From Aliiglaciecola sp. CAU 1673 (GTDB lineage: Bacteria; Pseudomonadota; Gammaproteobacteria; Enterobacterales; Alteromonadaceae), in the NCBI RefSeq assembly GCF_029223185.1, contig NZ_JARHUG010000005.1, positions 62,001-126,000 on the forward strand: a stretch of 64,000 nucleotides of DNA, given 5' to 3'. Below the pieces are notes generated by a model. That model saw only the letters and a list, made by a program, of their open reading frames with translations, was not told the DNA's origin and made no database searches. The stretch's first letter is position 1. Each line of letters starts with the position of its first letter. The position numbers and the translations under genes are program-made. Below are positions 46,587-54,249 of the stretch, piece by piece.

Positions 46587-47296
46587 TCATTTAGCTCCTC
46601 TTGTTCATCCCTGTCGGTCAGGGCTAACAGATTTTTGTATTCCAGTCGGGCAACAAAATTTTCCAGCAGGTAGTAACGCAGCCCAAAACCCACTTCCATC
46701 ACATCACTGGTGCGGGTTTCACTGCCGCTTTGCACCAAAGTGGCGTTAGGTTTAGTGCGCACCTGCCCTGCACCCAAACTCAGGTAAGGGCTTAGTCTCC
46801 ACTCGGGAAACATAAAATGTTGCACCCGCGCCAGCCACAGGCGGTTTTCGGAAAAATCACCCAGGGCCTGGGTAAAGCTCAGTTCGGTAACGATATTTTC
46901 GGTCAGCACCCAGGCCGCCGTGACGGAGAAGGCATTGGTCTTTTCTAACTGCCCGTAGAATAAACCAAACTCAAAATCACGCTGTTGATACTGGGCAAAG
47001 TCACTGCGGGCAATGGCCACCGGCTCATTATTGGGGCCGATAGTCTGCGCCAGCGCATCCACTGAGATCCAACCCTCCTGGCCAGTGGCGGTGCGCACTT
47101 TATACCAACTGGTGCGCTGTTTAAGCACTTCGATTTGCTCACCGCGCTCAACCACATGAAACACCGGGTATTCCGACGCCGGGCCGGTGCGCATATCGGC
47201 GAAAGGCTCGACTACTTTTACGCTTAGTTCTGCGGCCCAAATCGGGCTTTGCAAAAGCAGATAAAAGAAGAAAAAAACAAAGACTTTAAATGGCAC
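46556..47296 (-). CDS. SH3-domain plus outer-membrane beta-barrel protein, paralogue B
   Basis: The GTG at 47296, five bases after the HzsA-like stop, gives 246 residues. A signal sequence (VFVFFFFYLLLQSPIWAA) is followed by a bacterial SH3 domain (VEPFADMRTGPASEYPVFHV, then GWISVDALAQ, about 20-85) and an eight-strand barrel (FEFGLFYGQLEKTNAFSV onward) ending GFSVFF. The SH3 domain may bind peptidoglycan. Paralogous to the next gene, which lacks the SH3 part. Confidence 0.8.
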   Translation of the reverse strand: MPFKVFVFFFFYLLLQSPIWAAELSVKVVEPFADMRTGPASEYPVFHVVERGEQIEVLKQRTSWYKVRTATGQEGWISVDALAQTIGPNNEPVAIARSDFAQYQQRDFEFGLFYGQLEKTNAFSVTAAWVLTENIVTELSFTQALGDFSENRLWLARVQHFMFPEWRLSPYLSLGAGQVRTKPNATLVQSGSETRTSDVMEVGFGLRYYLLENFVARLEYKNLLALTDRDEQEELNEWKLGFSVFF

Positions 47297-47300
47297 GGCA

Positions 47301-49985
47301 TCAATCCCTGGGCGCGTCGAACGGGTTGTTATAATACTGTGCACCGATATCCATCCATTCGGCCAGCATTTTTAGCTCGGCCCCTGACAGCCAGCCCTGA
47401 TGACTGCCCGTATCAAAGGGCACAAAAAAGCGATTACTGGCCCTTGCGCCACCCACAGAGACGGCATTAGCTACCGGTACCGTGCGAGTTAAGGGGATCG
47501 GATTGCCCTCGTCATCGAGAATTAAATTGCCTTCATCATCGGTGAGGAAGATGACGTTACCGTTACTGTCGGTGACCACCACCAAGCGATCCACCAGCGC
47601 GCCGTTCACCAGTTCCTGCTCATTGTCCGGGAACAACAGCTCCCGATAACCTTTGGTCCAGTCGGCATTTTCCAGAGAAGGGGTAGCACTTAAGTCCAGC
47701 TGTGCGGCCGGTACTTGGGCGGCGCTTTGGGCATCCACATTGGTATGGCAGCTGATGCAGGTGCGATCTTGCACCAGCTCGCCGTTCTCATCCAACACCC
47801 GTCTGTCCAACTCAAAAAGCGGTTGAATATGGCTGGGGTAATTCAATTGAATACGGCAAAGGGCCGTCCAATTCTGCGCACAGCTTGCATTTATTGGTAG
47901 CGGTGTAGCCAGATCGGCAAAACGATAGGCAAAACCCGGCGCAGGCTGACGGTTGGCGGGATCGGTCCAGATATCTTCGAAAACGATATCCGGACTGGGA
48001 TAAGGCACCCCGTTAATGCGGGTGGCAGTTTCGGCCATGGTTTCGCCCAAATCCGCAAAGAGCGCCGGATTCGCACCCGGGAATCCGCTACCGGTGCTGG
48101 GCGCCCCCAGGTTGATTGAAGCAAATTCTGCATCCGCGCGACCATGGGGCGCAGTGCTTTGACTGCTATGACAGCCATTACAGGAGCGCGCTTCACCTGG
48201 CGCCACCTGCAACCAGTTTTGATGACGCTCGCCAAGTCGACGGCCATTGGCATCCACCACCGAAATCGCCAGCGGCACCTTGGCCGGGGCCAGGAAACGC
48301 ACCGAACCGTCGGGCTCGACAGGCACATAGCCAATAATCTCACGCATTAACTGGCCACGGCTGCGACCAAAGGCAGTGCCGTCAATCTCCAGTATCTCTT
48401 CATCGGGTATGGAGACGCTTTTCACTACCCGTAAGAAGCGTGCGGGACGCTGATTGGGAGTGGTCAGGCTTGGGTTGGATACAGTCGTCAACCCGCCAGG
48501 ACTGGTATCGGTGCCGGCAAAGTCATAGACGCTACGAATATGGATAAGGCCCAAGTCCTGGGTGGCAAGCTCGGCGTCAAATTGCTCAGGACCGGTATAA
48601 TCGGCGGGGAAAGGGCGCGCTTCCATGGACACCACTTCGGTGTAAGCCTGCCCTTCTTGCGGCACCGCCAACACCAGTTGGGTATTGGAAGCCGGATCGT
48701 ACATCCAAAGTCCGTACAACAGCGGTGCAGGCTCTACATCATCACGCTCCAGCAGCTCGGCGCTACAGGGCAGGATACGCCGGGTTTCCCCTGCGGTTAC
48801 CACCTGATCCGGATCATAAGCACGACACTGGCTCCAGGCAAAAAGCTGACGATTGCTACCATCCCATAACGGATAAAGCGAAGCAAAATACCCACCTGGC
48901 GAGAGTGTTGACAGGGTATCCACAGTATCAAACAAGGCTGGCTGTTGGGCGGGACCGCTCAGACTGGGGTTGTCGGCTGTGGGGGTATTCAGATCGATAT
49001 AAGCCTCGAGATCCACCAGCGCATAGTCGCCGCCTAACCGATTCTGGCGGTACTCACGAAGGGCCACCAGTACCCGGTTGTCCTGGGTAAAGCGGCTCTG
49101 CACAAAATGTAAATTTTGCTGGTTCTGACTATGACTGTGACGGCCATAAAGGATTTCCAGTTCACTGCCATCGGGATTCATCTGATAAAGGTGGATGCCC
49201 TTATCACCAGCGGCCTGATCCCAGCGGCTGAATAGCACTTTGCCATTGGGCAGTACCAGAGGATCGAGGTCATGGCTTTGGTTAAAGGATACCTGACGGA
49301 TATTATTGCCATCAGCATCCATCACATGCAGCACCGAGGCATGCACATTCAGACTCTCTTCCAGCGCCTGATATTGCGGCTTTCCTTCGTCCAGCAAGAT
49401 GGCCTGATTGGCGCGCTGACGGGTAGAGCTGAATAAAATCCGGCCATCGGGCAGATATACCGGGCCGGTATCTTCACCCGCTTCGGCTAGAGTGTCGGAG
49501 ACAATAATGCGGCGCAGGCTGTCATCACGCCGATCGTATTCCCAGATATTCCAGGTGGGCTGCTCGTCGTCATCGGCATCTTCAATGGCTGGCGCGCGCA
49601 GGGCAAACAGCAACTTGCTGCCATCATAGGAGACTTCCAGATCTTTGATATCGTACTGCGGCCGGGGGCTGCCTTCGGGGACATTCTCTGCCTGGAACAG
49701 ACGGTCAGTCAGATTGATTTCTTCGGCGCTGGCCGAGGCCCTGGCCTTCATATATAAGCCTGCCCCCGGCACAAAGGCAAAGGGGTCACGCAAATCCCTG
49801 ACAACAACCTGGCCATTATCATCCAGCGGCAAATCCCGTTTAACGAAGGCAATGGGGATATCCACCACCACCGGGTCTGGCTCTTCGGAGGCCGAAGTCA
49901 CCACATCTCCACCGCAGGCAGCCAGCAGCGCAGCCAGTATGATGGCCGCCAAAGCGTTGCTAAGGTGATGGTAATGTGGATGCAT
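47301..49985 (-). CDS. HzsA-like di-heme lipoprotein with beta-propeller
   Basis: The ATG at 49985 (AGGAAG upstream) gives 894 residues. Lipobox LLAACGGD, then a propeller-like region of TolB/WD-type blades (PDGRILFSSTRQRA and NGKVLFSRWDQAAG) from about 60 to 450. C-terminal part with two c-type heme sites, CNGCH near residue 601 and CISCH near 742, separated by a region related to the middle domain of hydrazine synthase alpha. Such HzsA-related proteins occur widely outside anammox bacteria, where hydrazine synthesis is not implied. It is the first gene of the 15-gene block. Confidence 0.8.
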   Translation of the reverse strand: MHPHYHHLSNALAAIILAALLAACGGDVVTSASEEPDPVVVDIPIAFVKRDLPLDDNGQVVVRDLRDPFAFVPGAGLYMKARASASAEEINLTDRLFQAENVPEGSPRPQYDIKDLEVSYDGSKLLFALRAPAIEDADDDEQPTWNIWEYDRRDDSLRRIIVSDTLAEAGEDTGPVYLPDGRILFSSTRQRANQAILLDEGKPQYQALEESLNVHASVLHVMDADGNNIRQVSFNQSHDLDPLVLPNGKVLFSRWDQAAGDKGIHLYQMNPDGSELEILYGRHSHSQNQQNLHFVQSRFTQDNRVLVALREYRQNRLGGDYALVDLEAYIDLNTPTADNPSLSGPAQQPALFDTVDTLSTLSPGGYFASLYPLWDGSNRQLFAWSQCRAYDPDQVVTAGETRRILPCSAELLERDDVEPAPLLYGLWMYDPASNTQLVLAVPQEGQAYTEVVSMEARPFPADYTGPEQFDAELATQDLGLIHIRSVYDFAGTDTSPGGLTTVSNPSLTTPNQRPARFLRVVKSVSIPDEEILEIDGTAFGRSRGQLMREIIGYVPVEPDGSVRFLAPAKVPLAISVVDANGRRLGERHQNWLQVAPGEARSCNGCHSSQSTAPHGRADAEFASINLGAPSTGSGFPGANPALFADLGETMAETATRINGVPYPSPDIVFEDIWTDPANRQPAPGFAYRFADLATPLPINASCAQNWTALCRIQLNYPSHIQPLFELDRRVLDENGELVQDRTCISCHTNVDAQSAAQVPAAQLDLSATPSLENADWTKGYRELLFPDNEQELVNGALVDRLVVVTDSNGNVIFLTDDEGNLILDDEGNPIPLTRTVPVANAVSVGGARASNRFFVPFDTGSHQGWLSGAELKMLAEWMDIGAQYYNNPFDAPRD

Positions 49986-50240
49986 AATCTTCCTGACGTG
50001 AATGCGTTCTGTATTTTTAAAACTTGCCGAGCTTAACAAGGACGGCAACGGGTTCACAGCGTCGCGGTCCCGAGACAGACAAGCCATAAAGCCCTGACTC
50101 TGGGTACTAGCATTTCACCGCAAAGGCATTAGTGCAAACTACAGACTTATATTCAGGCATGCCAGAAAATACCTATTAGCCACTCAGCAACGCACTAAGT
50201 AACGGATAAAAATCATAAATCTAAAGTTTTTATCAGTCTC

Positions 50241-50258
50241 TGTCGCCGATTGACGACG
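50241..50258. promoter_or_regulatory. GlrR-type operator (TGTC-N10-GACG)
   Basis: The site reads TGTCGCCGATTGACGACG, identical at 16 of 18 positions to the perfect operator at 12295. It lies about 195 bp upstream of the predicted sigma-54 start near 50444. Confidence 0.65.
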
Positions 50259-50345
50259 GCCTTCACTGGGTCTTGCTATTTCTCTGCACCCCTGATCTGA
50301 ACTAGGCTTATGCTATTAATCCCGGCATGATGCCATCTCAGGGAC

Positions 50346-50363
50346 TGTCGTTCCTTAGCGACA
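50346..50363. promoter_or_regulatory. GlrR-type operator, perfect TGTC-N10-GACA
   Basis: The site reads TGTCGTTCCTTAGCGACA and matches the GlrR pattern completely. Its centre is about 90 bp upstream of the predicted start. The two-site layout mirrors the pair upstream of the candidate sRNA (about -98 and -220). Confidence 0.7.
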
Positions 50364-50417
50364 GATAAGCTTGCAGAAATATATAAATAAATCGTAAAAA
50401 TCAAATAGATAAGACTA

Positions 50418-50433
50418 TGGCATGATTTATGAG
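50418..50433 (+). promoter_or_regulatory. Weak sigma-54-like promoter
   Basis: TGGCATG at 50418-50424 is a good -24 element. At the correct spacing the -12 element reads ATGA (50429-50432), with A in place of the nearly invariant C. The element would direct transcription toward the gene at 50581 with a leader of about 135 bases. It is supported more by the two upstream GlrR sites than by its own quality. Confidence 0.4.
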
Positions 50434-50580
50434 AAGGCGATCGGTTGGTGTAGGCCCAGAATGGTTTAAGCCAACAAAGGCCGTTGGTTATTAAATTCAA
50501 CACCCAATCACAATTCGGACTATTTAATCTTGCGCAAAAACAGTTCCCAATAGGCGCATCAAAAAAGAAGAGTGGACTCC

Positions 50581-51783
50581 ATGCAGCTAAAACTCATCAC
50601 TTGCTTGTCAGTTCTGTTGCTGCTGGCTTCGCCATGCGGGCAGGCCGGGTCCAAGGAGCAGGCCAAACGTATGCATGATCGCCTGGCCGGCATTCCGCCA
50701 AGTGCACAGGTGCTGACGCAAATGAGCCAACTGCTGGAAAACGGCGACAGCCGCGCGGCAGCGGATCTAGCCATGGATAACCCGGCTTTTTACAGCATTA
50801 CCCTGAAGCACTGGGTCACCCCCTGGACCAATGAAGAGGGCGATAAGTTTGCCCCGCTTAATGACTACAGCGCCACGGTAATTGGCATGGTGCGTGATGA
50901 TGTGGATTTTCGTCAGTTACTGTCCGGCGATATTCTCTATCTGGGCCAATCTTCTCTGGGCTTACCAGCCTATAGCAATAGCAGCAATGCCCATTACCAG
51001 GCCATGGAAGACGGGCAAATTAACCTGAAAGACGCGTTAGTCGCCAGCAGCCAATCGGCAGTGACCGGATTGGCCCCTGACGCCACCGCCGGCGTGATGA
51101 CCACCCGCGCCGGCGCCCGCGCCTTTTTTAAAGACGGCACCAATCGCGCCATGTTTCGCTTTACCCTGATTAACCACCTTTGTACCGACCTGGAAGCCCT
51201 CAAAGATACCGAGCTGCCACCCGATCGCATCCGCCAGGATGTAAGCAGAAGCCCAGGCGGTGACAGCCGTATTTTTATGAATTCCTGCACCGGCTGCCAT
51301 TCGGGCATGGATCCTTTGGCCCAGGCCTTTGCCTACTACGAATTTGACTACGACACCAATGGCGATCCCGACGGTGAGCGCGGCGCGCTGCTTTACAACG
51401 GCCCGGGCATGACCGACCCCGATACCGGCAGCCGGGTGACCAAAAAGCACCGCATTAACGCCAATACCTTTGTGCATGGTTTTGTGATTGAGGATGACCG
51501 CTGGGACAACTACTGGCGTGAAGGCATTAACCAGGTTCTGGGCTGGTCAGACAGCTTGCCGGGCAGCGGCAATGGCGCCAAGTCCATGGGCGAGGAACTG
51601 GCGAACAGCCAGGCCTTTGCCCAGTGCCAGGCGAGCAAGGTGTTTGAAGATGTGTGTTTAAGAAAGCCGCAGGACAGTGCGGACAGAACCCAGGTCAGCC
51701 AGATGACCAATACCTTCCAGGCTAATGGCTATAAGGTGAAAGATTTGTTCGCCGACGCTGCCGATTATTGCAAGGGAGACTAA
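50581..51783 (+). CDS. Secreted mono-heme protein of the DUF1585/DUF1588-like type
   Basis: The ATG at 50581 is preferred over GTG at 50572; 400 residues. Signal peptide ITCLSVLLLLASPCGQAG. One heme site, CTGCH, at about residues 236-240 in MNSCTGCHSGMDPLAQAFAYYEFDYD, a stretch that resembles the family of planctomycete-type cytochrome proteins found with DUF1501. The second gene of the operon starts two bases after it. Probably periplasmic or surface located; substrate unknown. Confidence 0.75.
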   Translation: MQLKLITCLSVLLLLASPCGQAGSKEQAKRMHDRLAGIPPSAQVLTQMSQLLENGDSRAAADLAMDNPAFYSITLKHWVTPWTNEEGDKFAPLNDYSATVIGMVRDDVDFRQLLSGDILYLGQSSLGLPAYSNSSNAHYQAMEDGQINLKDALVASSQSAVTGLAPDATAGVMTTRAGARAFFKDGTNRAMFRFTLINHLCTDLEALKDTELPPDRIRQDVSRSPGGDSRIFMNSCTGCHSGMDPLAQAFAYYEFDYDTNGDPDGERGALLYNGPGMTDPDTGSRVTKKHRINANTFVHGFVIEDDRWDNYWREGINQVLGWSDSLPGSGNGAKSMGEELANSQAFAQCQASKVFEDVCLRKPQDSADRTQVSQMTNTFQANGYKVKDLFADAADYCKGD

Positions 51784-51784
51784 G

Positions 51785-54241
51785 ATGTTGTGGTTGCATA
51801 AACACCCCTTGCCCTTATTGTTGATTTTACTGCTGACGGCCTGTGGCGGCAGCGATTCCCAAGTAGTGGAAACGCCCCTGCCGCCGCCTGCCGAACAGCC
51901 GGTGGTCAATTACAATGGTCCAGCGGCCAGCACCGAAGATATCCAGAACTTTAAGACTGCCCTTTGGGATAATATCGCCACAAAAGATCGCTGCGGCGCT
52001 TGTCATGTGCAAGGTGAGCAAGAGCCAACCTTTGCCCGCAACGACGACATTAATTTGGCCTATGCCGCCGTCACGTCCTTGGTAAATTTAGGCAACCCAT
52101 CGGAGTCACGCTTGGTGACCAAGGTGGGAGGTGGCCATAACTGCTGGCTGGCCAGTGACAGTGCCTGCGCCGATATCCTCACCACCTGGATTGGCCAATG
52201 GGCCGAACGCGCCAATATCAATAGCCAAGCCACCCAGATCCAGCTGTTAGCGCCGCCGGTGAAAGAGCCCGGCGCCAATAAAAATTTCCCTGCCGACCCA
52301 CAGCTTTTTGCCGACAATCTTTATCCCTTACTGACCCAATTTTGCGCCTCCTGCCATACCAATTCGGCGGCCATTCCCATCTCGCCCTATTTTGCTTCAA
52401 GCAATGTGAGCGAAGCCTATGAGGCGGCCAAACCCCGTATTAATCTGGATAATCCGGCCGATTCCCGTCTGGTGGGCAGGCTACGGGACGAGTTCCACAA
52501 CTGCTGGAGCAATTGCCCAAGCGACGCCACTGCCCTGCAAAATGCTATTCAACGCATGGCCGATGGCATCGACCTGACCCAGCTAGATCCCGAACTGGTT
52601 AATTCCAAGGCCCTGACCCTGTTCGAAGGCACCCTGGCCAGCGGCGGCGGCCGCTTCGATGCCAATGTCATCGGCAAGTGGGAGTTTAAAACCGGCAGCG
52701 GCAATATTGCCTATGACACCAGCGGTGTGGATCCGGCTTTGGATCTTACCCTAAGCGGGCAGTATGAATGGGTGGGCGGCTATGGCATCCAACTCGGCGC
52801 CGGCAAAGCCCAGGGCGCCACCAGCGCCAGTAAGAAACTGCATGATTTAATTCGCGCCACCGGCGAATTTGCCATTGAAGCCTGGGTCGCCCCGGCCAAT
52901 GTCACTCAGGAGGGGCCGGCGCGTATTGTCAGCTACTCGGGTGGGCGGGATCGTCGTAACTTTACCTTAGGGCAAACCCTGTATAACTACGATGCCCTGC
53001 TGAGGCACAGCAACACCGACGGTAACGGTGCACCGGCGCTGTCCACCGCCGATGCCGATGAAGATCTGCAAGCGGCCTTACAGCATGTGGTGTTTAATTA
53101 TGACCCTGTTAACGGCAGACGACTGTACGTTAACGGCCGCTTTACCGATGATATGGACCCGACAGAGCCAGGTACCCTCAACGACTGGGATAGCAGTTTT
53201 GCCCTGGTTCTGGGCAATGAAGCCTCCAATGACAGGCCTTGGGCCGGTACCATCCGTATGGTCGCCATTCATAACAAAACGTTAAGCGAGGCAGAAATCC
53301 AGGGCAACTTCGATGCCGGGGTTGGCCAGCAATATTACCTGCTGTTCGGCCTCTCCCATCTGATTGATGTGCCGCAGGCCTACCTGGTGTTTGAGGTCAG
53401 CCAGTTTGACAGCTACAGCTATTTGTTTGCCGAGCCCTTCTTTATCAGCCTGGATAGCAGTGCACAGATCCCCACTGTGCCCATCAAGGGCATCCGAATT
53501 GGCGTCAATGGTCGTGAATCCAGCGCCGGACAAGTCTTCGCCAATCTGGATACGCAATTATCTGCAACAAGCTATGACGCCCAGACCGGCCAGCCCATTT
53601 CCCGCCAAGGCACGATAGTTGCGCTGGATAAAGGTCCGGCCCAGGATGAGTTTTTCCTGACCTTTGAACGCATTGGCGATGCCGAGCATGTGCGGGTACC
53701 CGCCGCGCTGCCGCCACCTGCCACGCCACAAGATTTACCTGAGCAGCCGCTTTTGGGCCTGCGTCACTTTGCCGAAATCCATGCCAGTATGGCGGCCATG
53801 ACCACGGTACCGGTGACCAACACCGCGGTCAGCAGCGCCTTTAACCAGCTAAAGCAACAATTACCGGCAGAAGTAGCCATTGAAGGCTTTTTGGCTTCCC
53901 AGCAGATGGCGGTTACGCAGTTGGCGATTAAATATTGTGACCAGTTGGTGGAAACCCCGGGGCTACGATCCGCCTATTTCCCAGGCTTTGACTTTAGTCG
54001 TTCGCCTGCCATCGCCTTTGATGCCCAGGGCCGCGATCAGATTATCAACCCGCTGATGGCGAGAATGCTTGGCGATGACCTTGCCGATCAGCCCGATAGC
54101 GGCAACACCGAAGCCGAACTTAACGCACTGATGGATCGCCTCAGCGCCTGTGGCGGCCAGTGCCCGGCCGGGCATACCCAAACCGTGGTGAAAGCCAGTT
54201 GCGCAGCGCTTTTAGGTAGCGCCGCCATGTTGATTCAATAG
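51785..54241 (+). CDS. LamG-domain lipoprotein with two cytochrome-like domains
   Basis: An 818-residue lipoprotein (lipobox LLTACGGS). Two repeated heme modules come first: CGACHVQG (near residue 70) leading to GHNCWLAS, and CASCHTNS (near 188) leading to FHNCWSN. The shared SRLV and HNCW spacing shows a tandem duplication. A LamG/concanavalin-like domain (about 330-510, FAIEAWVAPANVTQEGPARI) and a C-terminal part of unknown type follow. It is probably exposed at the cell surface and binds a polymer or partner. Confidence 0.8.
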   Translation: MLWLHKHPLPLLLILLLTACGGSDSQVVETPLPPPAEQPVVNYNGPAASTEDIQNFKTALWDNIATKDRCGACHVQGEQEPTFARNDDINLAYAAVTSLVNLGNPSESRLVTKVGGGHNCWLASDSACADILTTWIGQWAERANINSQATQIQLLAPPVKEPGANKNFPADPQLFADNLYPLLTQFCASCHTNSAAIPISPYFASSNVSEAYEAAKPRINLDNPADSRLVGRLRDEFHNCWSNCPSDATALQNAIQRMADGIDLTQLDPELVNSKALTLFEGTLASGGGRFDANVIGKWEFKTGSGNIAYDTSGVDPALDLTLSGQYEWVGGYGIQLGAGKAQGATSASKKLHDLIRATGEFAIEAWVAPANVTQEGPARIVSYSGGRDRRNFTLGQTLYNYDALLRHSNTDGNGAPALSTADADEDLQAALQHVVFNYDPVNGRRLYVNGRFTDDMDPTEPGTLNDWDSSFALVLGNEASNDRPWAGTIRMVAIHNKTLSEAEIQGNFDAGVGQQYYLLFGLSHLIDVPQAYLVFEVSQFDSYSYLFAEPFFISLDSSAQIPTVPIKGIRIGVNGRESSAGQVFANLDTQLSATSYDAQTGQPISRQGTIVALDKGPAQDEFFLTFERIGDAEHVRVPAALPPPATPQDLPEQPLLGLRHFAEIHASMAAMTTVPVTNTAVSSAFNQLKQQLPAEVAIEGFLASQQMAVTQLAIKYCDQLVETPGLRSAYFPGFDFSRSPAIAFDAQGRDQIINPLMARMLGDDLADQPDSGNTEAELNALMDRLSACGGQCPAGHTQTVVKASCAALLGSAAMLIQ

Positions 54242-54249
54242 GACAGATC

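Larger units (their letters stand above)
49986..50580. promoter_or_regulatory. Divergent intergenic control region of the motor/redox locus
   Basis: 595 bp with no gene, between divergent starts at 49985 (minus) and 50581 (plus). It carries two GlrR-type sites (50241 and 50346) and a near-match sigma-54 element at 50418. The middle and right parts are AT-rich (for example 50375-50415), as expected for a bendable IHF-like spacer. No good sigma-54 element reading toward 49985 was found; the minus-strand operon may use a sigma-70 promoter here. Confidence 0.65.

Noticed and set aside
47301-49985. Functional hydrazine synthase / anammox locus
   Set aside because: Only an HzsA-related protein is present, without the beta and gamma subunits or hydrazine dehydrogenase, and HzsA-like proteins are common outside anammox bacteria.
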